NCBI RefSeq assembly: GCF_023078275.1
Contig: NC_062983.1
Location: forward strand, 1,047,001-1,111,000
DNA from: Leguminivora glycinivorella
Taxonomy: Eukaryota; Arthropoda; Insecta; Lepidoptera; Tortricidae
Reading direction: 5' to 3'
Length of the DNA: 64,000 nucleotides
Shown here: piece after piece, positions 56,499-64,000 of the stretch
Numbering within the stretch: the first letter of the stretch is position 1
Layout of the letters: each line of letters starts with the position of its first letter
Notes under the pieces: model-generated
Database searches by the model: none
What the model was told of the DNA's origin: nothing
The model's input: the letters and a program-made list of their open reading frames with translations, nothing else
Position numbers and translations under genes: made by a program

Positions 56499-57309
56499 GT
56501 ATAAATTTACGCTGAACCGTATCGATATAAAACTAGCCGGTCTTGTTCGAACTTGTTCAAGAGATCAGCAAACATTATATTTTATCAAACTTATGCTTTT
56601 AGCGTCCAGGTGCCAAAAAATAATGCATGCTCCTTGCGTTATCCCGGCATTTGACACGGCTCATGGGAGCCTGGGGTCCGCTTTTGACAACTAATTCCAA
56701 GATTTGGCGTAGGCACTAGTTTTTACGAAAGCGACTGCCATCTGACCTTCCAACCCGAAGGGTAAACTAGACCTTATTGGAATTAGTCCAGTTTCCTCAC
56801 GATGTTTTCCTTCACCGAAAAGCGACTGGCAAATATCAAATGACATTTCGCACAAAAATTCCGAAAAACTCATTGGGGCGAGCCAGGGTTCGAACCCACG
56901 ACCTCCGGAACGAAAGTCGCACGTACTTACCGCTAGGCTACCAGCGCTTCTCTAAAAACATTACCTCTATATTCCTGTATGATATAGAGACATAAATCAT
57001 ACATCACAAGTTACGACCCACAACACTGAGGTGGCATTAGGCTCTCACGTTTACGACTTATTTTTAATGAGAGATAGTTTAGCGACGAAGTGAAACCGCG
57101 CTCATCTGAGATGCATGAGGAAACTTTGTCGTAGTGGTGTATAAGTCCCTTATCAACCAGATGCGGAATACCTCCACTGTACAAGTAAATTGACAGCAGA
57201 CATAAGACGTAATATTAACTTGTAACTGGTCAAAGTTTAAGTCATTCATTATGAAATTACACATGTGTAATTGAATTTATCTTAATATTGCCTTCGGTTA
57301 CCGCGATAG
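56499..57309. other. No gene; contains an inverted SINE-1 at 56629-56949
   Basis: The SINE-1 reads in reverse from CTTGCGTTATCCCGGCATTT to CGCTAGGCTACCAGCGCTT. Flanking sequence is unique and AT-rich. The last ~50 bases before 57310 are a possible intron end with a TTACTAAT branch-like word. Confidence 0.7.
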
Positions 57310-57563
57310 TTACTAATAATAGCGTGGATCTGGTCGAAGCCTTCATGCGCTTATTTGTGCCTAACCAGTACACTCGCGCGCGGCGCCACCCGCTGCTGGC
57401 GGAGGGCGCCACGCGCACACGGGCGCACGCGCAGGCGCCGGTCGCGCGCGCGCACGCACTGCTCAACTCCGTGCTAGAAGCATTCCCGGAGTGTGATTTG
57501 TTCGCTAGTGCAATTGGACGATTGATGATTGAATGTAAGAAGGTGATTGAGAGAGAGATGCCT
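57310..57563 (+). CDS. GC-rich candidate internal exon, protein unidentified
   Basis: An open frame of about 84 codons ends at a good donor (GAGATGCCT|GTAAGTAG). The acceptor is less certain: AG at 57308-57309 (CCGCGATAG) or 57321-57322. GC content rises sharply compared with the flanks, and the third positions in the middle are almost all G or C. The peptide has SVDLVEAFMRLFVPNQYTRA, an Arg/Ala-rich linker (TRTRAHAQAPVARA), then HALLNSVLEAFPECDLFASA and GRLMIECKKVIEREMP. It looks helical, with alternating leucines as in ARM/HEAT-type scaffolds, but I do not recognise it. It may belong to the same gene as 26159-26303 (same strand) or to another. Confidence 0.5.
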
Positions 57564-57712
57564 GTAAGTAGTATCACTATTAATTAAGATAATTTTGTAA
57601 AATATACTTGTGTACTGGATGTATAAGTATTATCGATAACAATTTGTGCCGCTGTGGCCTTAGCTGTTAAGGTACAATTGTATACTGTAAGTAAATAAAT
57701 AAATAATCTAAA

Positions 57713-59215
57713 TATATAAAAGAAGAAGCTGACTGACTGACTGACTGACTGACTGACTGACTGACTGACTGACTGACTGACATATCAACGCACAGCCGAA
57801 ACCGTTGGTCTTAGAGATTTCAAATTTGGCACGTAGGTTCCTTATATAGTGTAGAGGAGCACTAAGAAAGGATTTTCCAAAATTCACCTCCTAAGGGGGT
57901 CAAATGGGGGTTCAAAGTTTGTATGGGGAAACAAGATTAGTTTGACTATTTTATTCGAAACTTCACAGGAAGATTCTTTAAGACATATGACTGAATACGT
58001 GTTTCAGGTTTTTTGAAAATGTAACCCCTAAAAGGGTGAAAAGGGGGTGATAAAGTCAAAAAATCAATATAGGTATCGTTTTTATGGTTTATCGGGTCGC
58101 TGATCACGATAAATACAACGTTTTTAAAATCTAACGAGGCGGAAGTGAAATACCTTCTCCCCTGTTGTGGTGCAATGGGGTTTAAATATCAAAAAAATAT
58201 ATAAAAGAAGATATTGACTGACTGACAGACATATCAACGCACAGCCGAAACCGCTGGTCCTAGAGATGTCAAATTTGGCACGTAGGTTCCTAATATAGTG
58301 TAGAGGAGCACTAAGAAAGGATTTTTCAAAATTCGCCTCTTAAGGGGGTCAAATGGGGGTTCAAAGTTTGTAAGGGGAAACAATGTTTGTTTCACTGTTT
58401 TATTCGAAACTTCACAGGAGGGATCCTTAAAACATATGATTAAAGACGTGTTTCAGGTTTTTTGAAAATTTAATCCCTAAAAGGGTGAAAAGGGGTGATA
58501 AAGTCAAATAACTAATATGGGTATCGTTTTTACGGTTTATTGGGTCGCTGATCACGATAAATACAACGTTTTTAAAATCTAACAAGGCGGAAGTGAAATA
58601 CCTTCTCCCCTGTTGTAGTGCAATGGGGTTTAAATATCAAAAAATATATAAAAGAAGAAACTGACTGACTGACTAACTGACATAATATATCAACACACAG
58701 CCGAAACCGCTGGTCCTAGAGATTTCAAATTTGGCACATCCGTTCCTTATATGGCGTAGAGGAGCACTAAGAAAGGATTTTTCAAAATTCTCCTCTTAAA
58801 AGGGTGAAATGGGGGTTCAAAGTTTGTATGGGGAAACAACATTAGTTTGACTATTTTATTCGAAACTTCACAAGAGGATTCCTAAAGACATTCCTAAAGA
58901 CATATGACTAAATACATGTTTCAGGTTTTTGAAAATTTGACCCCTAAAGGGGTGCAAAAGGGGTAAGTCAAATCACAATATGGGTATCGTTTTTATGGTT
59001 TATCGGGTCGCTGATCACGATAAAAACAACGATTTTAAAATCTAATGAGGTGGAAAATAAATTTTCTCCCCTGTTGTTGTGCAATGGGGTTAAAATATCC
59101 AAAATAGCCATAAGTATAGGTTGTTTTTATCTTTACTTCTGGTTCAAGAGATTTCAAATTGACACGGAAGTTCTTTAGAGGAGCACTAAGAAAGGATTAT
59201 TCAAAGTTCACCTCC
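57713..59215 (+). repeat. Tandem array (~3.3 units of ~470 bp) of a CTGACTGAC Helitron-like unit
   Basis: The units start at about 57713, 58196 and 58646, each beginning TATATAAAAGAAGA with a (CTGA)n tract. Each contains CAACGCACAGCCGAAACCG, AACTTCACAGGA and a ggggtttaaatatcaaaa-type end. A fourth partial unit starts near 59105. The first unit has 13 CTGA repeats, the later ones 3-4. Related to 19576-19805, but the hairpin/CTAG terminus is not seen between units. Confidence 0.8.
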
Positions 59216-59229
59216 TAGCATGATAATTT

Positions 59230-59945
59230 GACAGGGACAGGGACAGGGACAGGGACAGGAACAGGAACGGGATAGGGTTAGGGATAGGGATAGGGATAGG
59301 GAAATTAGGGAAGGGATAGGGATAGGGTAAGGATAGGGATAGGGATAGGGATAGGGATAGGGATAGGGATAGGGATAGGGCTATCCCTATCCCTGTCCCT
59401 GTCCCTATCCTTACCCTAGGATAGGGATAGGGATAGGGATAGGGATAGGGATAGGGATAGGGATAGGGATAGGGATAGGGATAGGGATAGGGATAGGGAT
59501 AGGGATAGGGATAGGGATAGGGATAGGGATAGGGATAGGGATAGGGATAGGGATAGGGATAGGGATAGGGATAGGGATAGGGATAGGGATAGGGATAGGG
59601 ATAGGGATAGGGATAGGGATAGGGATAGGGATAGGGATAGGGATAGGGATAGGGATAGGGATAGGGGACGGGGATAGGGGAGGGACGGGGACAGGGACGG
59701 GACGGAGACGGGGACGGGGACAAGGATAGAGATAGGGACGGGGATAAGAATAGGGATAGGGATAGGAATAGGGGATGGGGACGGGGATAGGGATAGGAAT
59801 AGGGGATGGGGACGAAGATAGGAATAGGGAAGGGACGGGGACAGGGATACAGGAGGGATGGGGTCAGGGACGGGACGGGGACGGGGACGGGGACAAGGAT
59901 AGAGATACGGACGGGGATAAGAATAGGGATTGGGGTCGGAATAAT
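59230..59945 (+). repeat. GGGATA hexamer satellite with an internal strand switch
   Basis: About 700 bases of GGGATA with GGGACA and GGGACG variants towards the edges. At about 59379-59420 the repeat flips to CTATCCCTATCCCTGTCCCT and back, creating a palindrome. Long Pro-Tyr and Ser-Leu repeat frames on the minus strand are products of the hexamer and are not genes. Confidence 0.95.
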
Positions 59946-60130
59946 CGGTCGGCAATCGATATCTAGGCAGTGTAAAATACAGGTGGCTCAGTGGGAAGGG
60001 ATTAGTATGTAAGTAGGCATCGGTGAGTATCCTGCATCCGTAATAACTTTTACATTCAATGTGCTGTAAGAGGATCGTTGTTTGCTTGCCTTTTATATGT
60101 TTAAATATATATATATATATAAATAAATAT
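59946..60130. other. Unique sequence, nothing seen
   Basis: It separates the satellite from a SINE-2; ends in an (AT)n run (60106-60130). Confidence 0.4.
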
Positions 60131-60369
60131 ATTATAGGACATTCTTACACAGATTGACTGAGGCCCACGGTAAGCTCAAGAAGGCTTGTGTTGTGGGTAC
60201 TCAGGCAACGATATATATAATATATAAATACATATATACATAGAAAACATCCATGACTCAGGAACAAATATCTGTGCTCATCACACAAATAAATGCCCTT
60301 ACCGGGATTCGAACCCGGGACCGCGGCGTAGCAGGCAGGGTCACTACCGACTGCGCCAGACCGGTCGTC
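60131..60369 (-). repeat. SINE-2
   Basis: An inverted full unit: tail TTATAGGACATTCTTACACA, head complement GGGATTCGAACCCGGGACCG ... CCGACTGCGCCAGACCGG. Confidence 0.9.
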
Positions 60370-60774
60370 ATATATATGTTTACCGCCGGTTTTATATGTT
60401 TACGTTTGAAATTAGTATAAGCAAAATGGAAAAAATTGTAAGCGATAATGCAAGGAAGTATTTTTTACCTTACCGACCATAGCGTCGAGATACTGGCTAT
60501 GTGGGTTGTATGAAGTTTCCCCACTATAAATATTTATATAGGTAAAATACATACATATTCGTATCTACTACCTACGCTGTGGTCGCTGTGTAACAATTCT
60601 ACAATCATTGCAAGAATTTCTTTTAAAACAATAGTAATATGTGTAAGGTACAGTCAGCCAAAAAAGTGATTTACCACTTTTCGATCAATAGAGTCGAACC
60701 TACCTACAAAGAAACCTACGGATCCAAATGAAAATCTTATTTTTTGTAAACGTTTCAATAAGAATACTTTTATT

Positions 60775-60806
60775 ACGCGGGCGAAGCCGCGGGTAAAAGC
60801 TAGTAA
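60775..60806 (+). mobile_element. Isolated Helitron 3' end
   Basis: ACGCGGGCGAAGCCGCGGGT followed by AAAAGCTAG before T. The 5' part of the element is not recognisable. Confidence 0.65.
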
Positions 60807-60827
60807 ATAAATAAATAAATAATGAAA

Positions 60828-60953
60828 TAAAACTATGGAAACGGATTAAATCGCGTATAATGAATTGGGACATAATGCGCGTATAATGGGTCGGGATGAA
60901 TTGTAAATTCATTATACGCGATTTAATCCATTTCCATAGTTTTATTTCATGAA
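60828..60953. repeat. 45-bp-arm palindrome around TAATGxG core repeats
   Basis: The left arm ATGAAATAAAACTATGGAAA ... GCGTATAATGAATT and the right arm (reverse complement) differ at one base. The ~36-base centre contains further GCGTATAATGGG sequence. Confidence 0.85.
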
Positions 60954-61140
60954 TTTATCTTGTAAAAAGGTCGAAACGAATACTTACTTCATAAGAGTAA
61001 CTTTTTTTGGTACTGGATCTGACACTTGTTTGTTGATCTGATAGTTTATTTGAATTTCCATGTGTGATACAGTTGTGTCTAGGAAAATATGTTTTGTCTA
61101 TAGAATATTTTCGATGCTTCAAAGCCTAGCTATCCTATAT

Positions 61141-61162
61141 GCTAGTGGCCCCACGTTGGGCG
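61141..61162 (-). repeat. tRNA-Lys-type primer-binding site remnant
   Basis: The plus strand has GCCCCACGTTGGGCGCCA. Its complement, TGGCGCCCAACGTGGGGC, is the 18-base primer-binding site matching the 3' end of tRNA-Lys including the post-transcriptional CCA. The presence of CCA means it was made by reverse transcription, not a tRNA gene. No clear LTR edge is visible next to it. Confidence 0.6.
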
Positions 61163-61260
61163 CCAAAGAAAAGTGTTTTAAGAGGAAAATCGTTTGGAGA
61201 TTCGCTTGGTTTCTTAGTATTATAATTACACTGCACTTATAATTGTAATAACTATTTTGA

Positions 61261-61483
61261 CCACCCCCTTTCTTCCCGTGGGTGTCGTAGAAGGCGACTA
61301 TGGGATATGGGTTAAATTGTGGCGTAGGCGAGAGGCTGGCAACCTGTCACTGCAATGTCACAGTTTCGTTTTCTTTCAACCCCTTATTTGCCAAGAGTGG
61401 CACTGAAGCTTTAGTAGTTTCATGTGTTCTGCCTACCCCTTTATGGGATACAGGCGTGATTGTATGTATGTATTGTATGTATG
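61261..61483 (+). repeat. SINE-3 with 12-bp target-site duplication
   Basis: Flanking repeats TAACTATTTTGA (61249-61260, 61484-61495). Slightly 5'-truncated (starts CCACCCCCTTTC); tail is (TATG)n with a TATTG interruption. Confidence 0.92.
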
Positions 61484-61754
61484 TAACTATTTTGAATGCA
61501 TATCATCAATTAATATCTTAACCAGAATGAAGTTTCAGAATTTTAAATAAACTTAGAAAATACTGTTATGTAGTGATATGTTTTTGGATCAATGTATGAG
61601 TATAAGATTGAGCTAAAATTTGAACCGAAAGCGCTTCCAACAAAAGGATTTAAATTTTAAAATGTAGAGTTTTGTATGCAGATATAGTATGTAGGTATGT
61701 TGGTAGAACATTATTTCTTCTTCACAATCTTCACAAAAACGATCATATAGGTGC

Positions 61755-61890
61755 TCCCTGACATTTACCTAGCAAAGTAAATGAACCACTACATACACTA
61801 CATAGGTCAACCGCTGCAAAAGAAAACACAGCTTAATGCAGCAATTTGCAGTAATTACCCTCTTACCATCGCACTCAGGCTAGTTACGTC
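61755..61890. repeat. Direct repeat unit 1 (pair with 62263-62398)
   Basis: Shares GACATTTACCT, GGTCAACCGCTGCAAAAGAA, CTTAATGCAGCAATTTGCA and ACCCTCTTACCATCGCACTC with unit 2, about 508 bases downstream, same orientation. Confidence 0.85.
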
Positions 61891-62012
61891 AAAAACACAC
61901 GATAGAGGCTCTGTACAGTGAGCTGCAAAAGTGCGTGGCGATTTTATCAATGATTTTATTCAAGATTTCTCTACGCAATTTCGCAGTTGTACATTAGGGT
62001 ATTATTTGCTAG

Positions 62013-62262
62013 TGGCCCCACGTTGGGCGCCAGTGTAAGGAGTAGGCATAGTAACCCTCACTTGACGGGTGAAATTTAAGGCAGAACTGTTGCCTCTGAA
62101 AATATTCGGGCGGAGTAAGAGATTCCAATAATAAAATTCTAATTTTATACTTTTGTTAGATATAATAAAAGAATTGATATTGTTCTTCCTTTGTACGCAT
62201 CTTACAAACAGCCAAGTAGCGTCTAGATTTTTCTCGATCAAAATATTAAAATTTAATTAATT
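62013..62262 (-). mobile_element. LTR end plus tRNA-Lys primer-binding site
   Basis: The plus-strand bases 62015-62032 again read GCCCCACGTTGGGCGCCA, followed after one base by TGTAAGGAGTAGG. On the minus strand this is an LTR ending CCTACTCCTTACA, one spacer base, then the primer-binding site TGGCGCCCAACGTGGGGC: the canonical left end of an LTR retrotransposon. The LTR is followed upstream for about 225 bases to the direct repeat at 62263; its other edge and any coding region are not found. Confidence 0.65.
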
Positions 62263-62398
62263 GAAATCGACATTTACCTTTCAAAGCAAATAGGCCACTA
62301 CATGGACTAGGTCAACCGCTGCAAAAGAAAACCGGGCTTAATGCAGCAATTTGCACTAATTACCCTCTTACCATCGCACTCGGGCTAGTTGACGTGAG
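62263..62398. repeat. Direct repeat unit 2 (pair with 61755-61890)
   Basis: About 120 of 136 bases align with unit 1 by eye. It lies directly on the 5' side (minus-strand sense) of the LTR/primer-site remnant, so the repeat may be part of the same retrotransposon's LTR. Confidence 0.8.
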
Positions 62399-62594
62399 GA
62401 ATCTAATTTTAATAACGGGGAAAAGGAAAAGGTTGACTAATCGAATTTAAATTGGCATGTGTTGCTAGTAACAGTTTTGAGGTTTAAAAGCGTGTTTTTA
62501 GATGATATACAATATTTTGCGAAATAAAAATGCATTAACACAAAAATTCACGTTTCCCAACGACTTATAAGTCAGACTCAGGAACAACACAGAA

Positions 62595-62875
62595 ATATTC
62601 GGATTCCAACCCGGCTTAGCAGGCAGGGTCAGGATCACTAGGACCGCCCGGTCGTCAAATTCGATTTGGACACTTTGGTCGTCAATATCTGATCATCTAT
62701 CTGATGCTCGCTGGCCACGACATTATTATATGCATACGTTAAAACGTTGTTGCCCCACCTGACACTGCTTGAATAGTCTGTTAGAGACTTGAAGGCCGAT
62801 GATGACGATGATATATAAAATGTCCTTACCAAGATTTGAACTCCGGACCATCGGCTTCGCGGGTAGACGCATTAT
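62595..62875 (-). repeat. Two broken SINE-2 heads
   Basis: Bases 62600-62660 (CGGATTCCAACCCGGCTTAG ... CCGCCCGGTCGTC) and 62825-62875 (CCTTACCAAGATTTGAACTC) are degraded inverted tRNA-like heads with unique sequence between. They are too changed to fold as tRNA. Confidence 0.55.
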
Positions 62876-63180
62876 TTCGTGAAATATGTTAACTACGCGC
62901 GTCTTAATCTACGTAAGATTAAAAGATGAGCAAACAAATTTACTAGACTAAACAACAGTATTTTTAATAAAATGTTCTTTCTTTTTGCTTTTTGGTAAAA
63001 AGCTAATATACGTCGCGCTGTCAATCCGTCTGCTGGATCCAATATCGTGAACATTGTGACGGGAGCGGAACGACGACTGAAACTGATTTTATTAAATTGA
63101 AAATTCGTGAAGCGATGTGACGTAGCTGAGGAAATTCAAAACCTACATGGCTTCCTGAACTTGAGCTAAATGAATGGGAG
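62876..63180. other. No gene seen
   Basis: Unique AT-rich sequence without repeat or exon that I can recognise. Confidence 0.4.
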
Positions 63181-63782
63181 GACATAGGACATTCTTACAC
63201 AGATTGACTGAGGCCCACGGTAAGCTCAAGAAGGCTTGTGTTGTGGGTACTGAGACAACGATATACCGGGTGCCCGGTAATTAATGGACAACCTTTTAAC
63301 CACCAAGAGGGCACCTTATACTGGTCCAGAAAATCGACTTTTAGGTTTAGTAAAAGTCGCCTGGTTTTCGAGATTTTCACACTTTTTAAAATTTTAGGTA
63401 GTATTAAAATTTTAAAAATTGTGAAAATCTCGAAAACCAGGCGACAAAAAACCTTTTTTTGACCAGTATAAGGTGCCCTCTTGGTGGTTAAAAGGCCTGT
63501 CGGCCCATTAATATCCATTGAAATTTTAAAAAGTGTGAAAATCTCGAAAACCAGGCGACTTTTACTAAACCTTAAAGTCGATTTTCTGGACCAGTATAAG
63601 GTGCCCTCTTGGTGGATAAAAGGTTGTCCATTAATTACCGGGCACCCTGTATATAATATATAAATACTTATATACATAGAAAACATCCATGACTCAGGAA
63701 CAAATATCTGTGCTCATCACACAAATAAATGCCCTTACCGGGATTCGAACCCGGGACCGCGGGGTAGCAGGCAGGGTCACTA
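63181..63782 (-). repeat. SINE-2 split by a TA-flanked foldback
   Basis: The inverted SINE-2 tail half lies at 63183-63262 and its head half at 63653-63782 (GGGATTCGAACCCGGGACCG). The two halves rejoin exactly if the inserted element is removed. Confidence 0.9.
63263..63652. mobile_element. 390-bp foldback made of repeated inverted modules
   Basis: The ends CCGGGTGCCCGGTAATTAAT and ATTAATTACCGGGCACCCTG are inverted repeats at a TA target (mariner style). Inside, the module CCAGTATAAGGTGCCCTCTT occurs twice forward and once inverted. The module GTGAAAATCTCGAAAACCAG also occurs twice forward and once inverted. No protein is encoded. Confidence 0.85.
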
Positions 63783-63857
63783 GGCTAGGGGCTAGGACTG
63801 TCTGACTTTGGTTAATAATAAAATTGCAGTGCGTGCATCTTTCCTGTATTTTTTTAA

Positions 63858-64000
63858 TACATACATTTGGGCCAGCCATGTCTATCGTGTGCATCCGGAT
63901 AGGTGGGCTAACATAGCCACCAAGTGGATGCTAAAGAAAAAGCGTGGGTAGGCCCAGGCAAAGATGCCTGAACGATCTTGACGTGTTCCGGAGAATCAGG
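63858..64000 (+). mobile_element. LINE ORF2 fragment running off the window
   Basis: The frame reads HVYRVHPDRWANIATKWM and KKKRG before a stop, resembling the W-A-x-H-V-x-R...R-W-A-x-x-x-T-x-W segment just upstream of the R-G-R-P-x-x-R-W-x-D-D motif in lepidopteran LINEs. Degraded. Confidence 0.6.

Noticed and set aside
59208..59955. Minus-strand open frames of 171 and 179 codons (Pro-Tyr and Ser-Leu repeats)
   Set aside because: They are read-throughs of the GGGATA hexamer satellite; a 6-base repeat without stops is open in every frame.
60828..60953. Baculovirus-like homologous region (AT-rich palindrome)
   Set aside because: It is single, lacks the repeated ~30-bp imperfect palindromes with a GAATTC core, and sits beside Helitron and SINE sequence.

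Overview
This window looks like nuclear DNA of a moth or butterfly (Lepidoptera). It is AT-rich and almost wholly non-coding, and it is packed with small transposable elements of kinds common in Lepidoptera: tRNA-headed SINEs, Helitrons ending in a GC hairpin plus CTAG, R4/Dong-like and other non-LTR (LINE) 3' ends, mariner-like elements, TTAA-flanked elements and hairpin MITEs. No bacterial features are present. Only three stretches look like exons of host genes, plus one weak THAP-like remnant. Family names below come from memory of sequence patterns, not from a database search.

Layout. Bases 1-23025 (copy A) and 31213-55401 (copy B) are the same locus twice in the same orientation. They match nearly base for base except for about 18 clean insertions present in only one copy. 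Copy A ends in a run of exactly 100 Ns (23026-23125). Bases 23126-31212 are single-copy here and hold a laminin-G-like exon at 26159-26303. Copy B continues past 55401 into single-copy sequence with a GC-rich candidate exon at 57310-57563, a tandem Helitron array, a 700-base hexamer satellite, LTR/primer-binding-site remnants and nested SINEs. The simplest reading is two haplotypes of one locus left side by side in the assembly. A true segmental duplication cannot be excluded from sequence alone.

Genes. A minus-strand first coding exon ending in a perfect splice donor is present and identical in both copies (20041-20215, 52893-53067). It would encode a cytosolic tail followed by the start of a membrane segment. 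The plus-strand exons at 26159-26303 and 57310-57563 have good donors and open frames. Nothing in the window shows which exons belong together, and introns must be long.

Local labels for recurrent repeats. SINE-1: tRNA-like head (GTGGCCTAGCGGT, GGTTCGAACCC) with an (ATG)n tail. SINE-2: tRNA-like head (GGCGCAGTCGGTAGTGACC, GGTTCGAATCCC) with a TATT-rich tail. SINE-3: a roughly 250-base unit ending in (TATG)n. CCGG-element: a roughly 540-base unit running from CCGGCCAAGAGC to GGAACCCT and carrying a (GGAC)n tract. The most unusual structures are a 1004-base TTAA-flanked element holding seven 23-base palindromes of one design (9601-10604), a 942-base element combining TTTGCC-word arms with a TTAGG-bearing minisatellite (41717-42658), and a 142-base miRNA-like hairpin (29114-29255).
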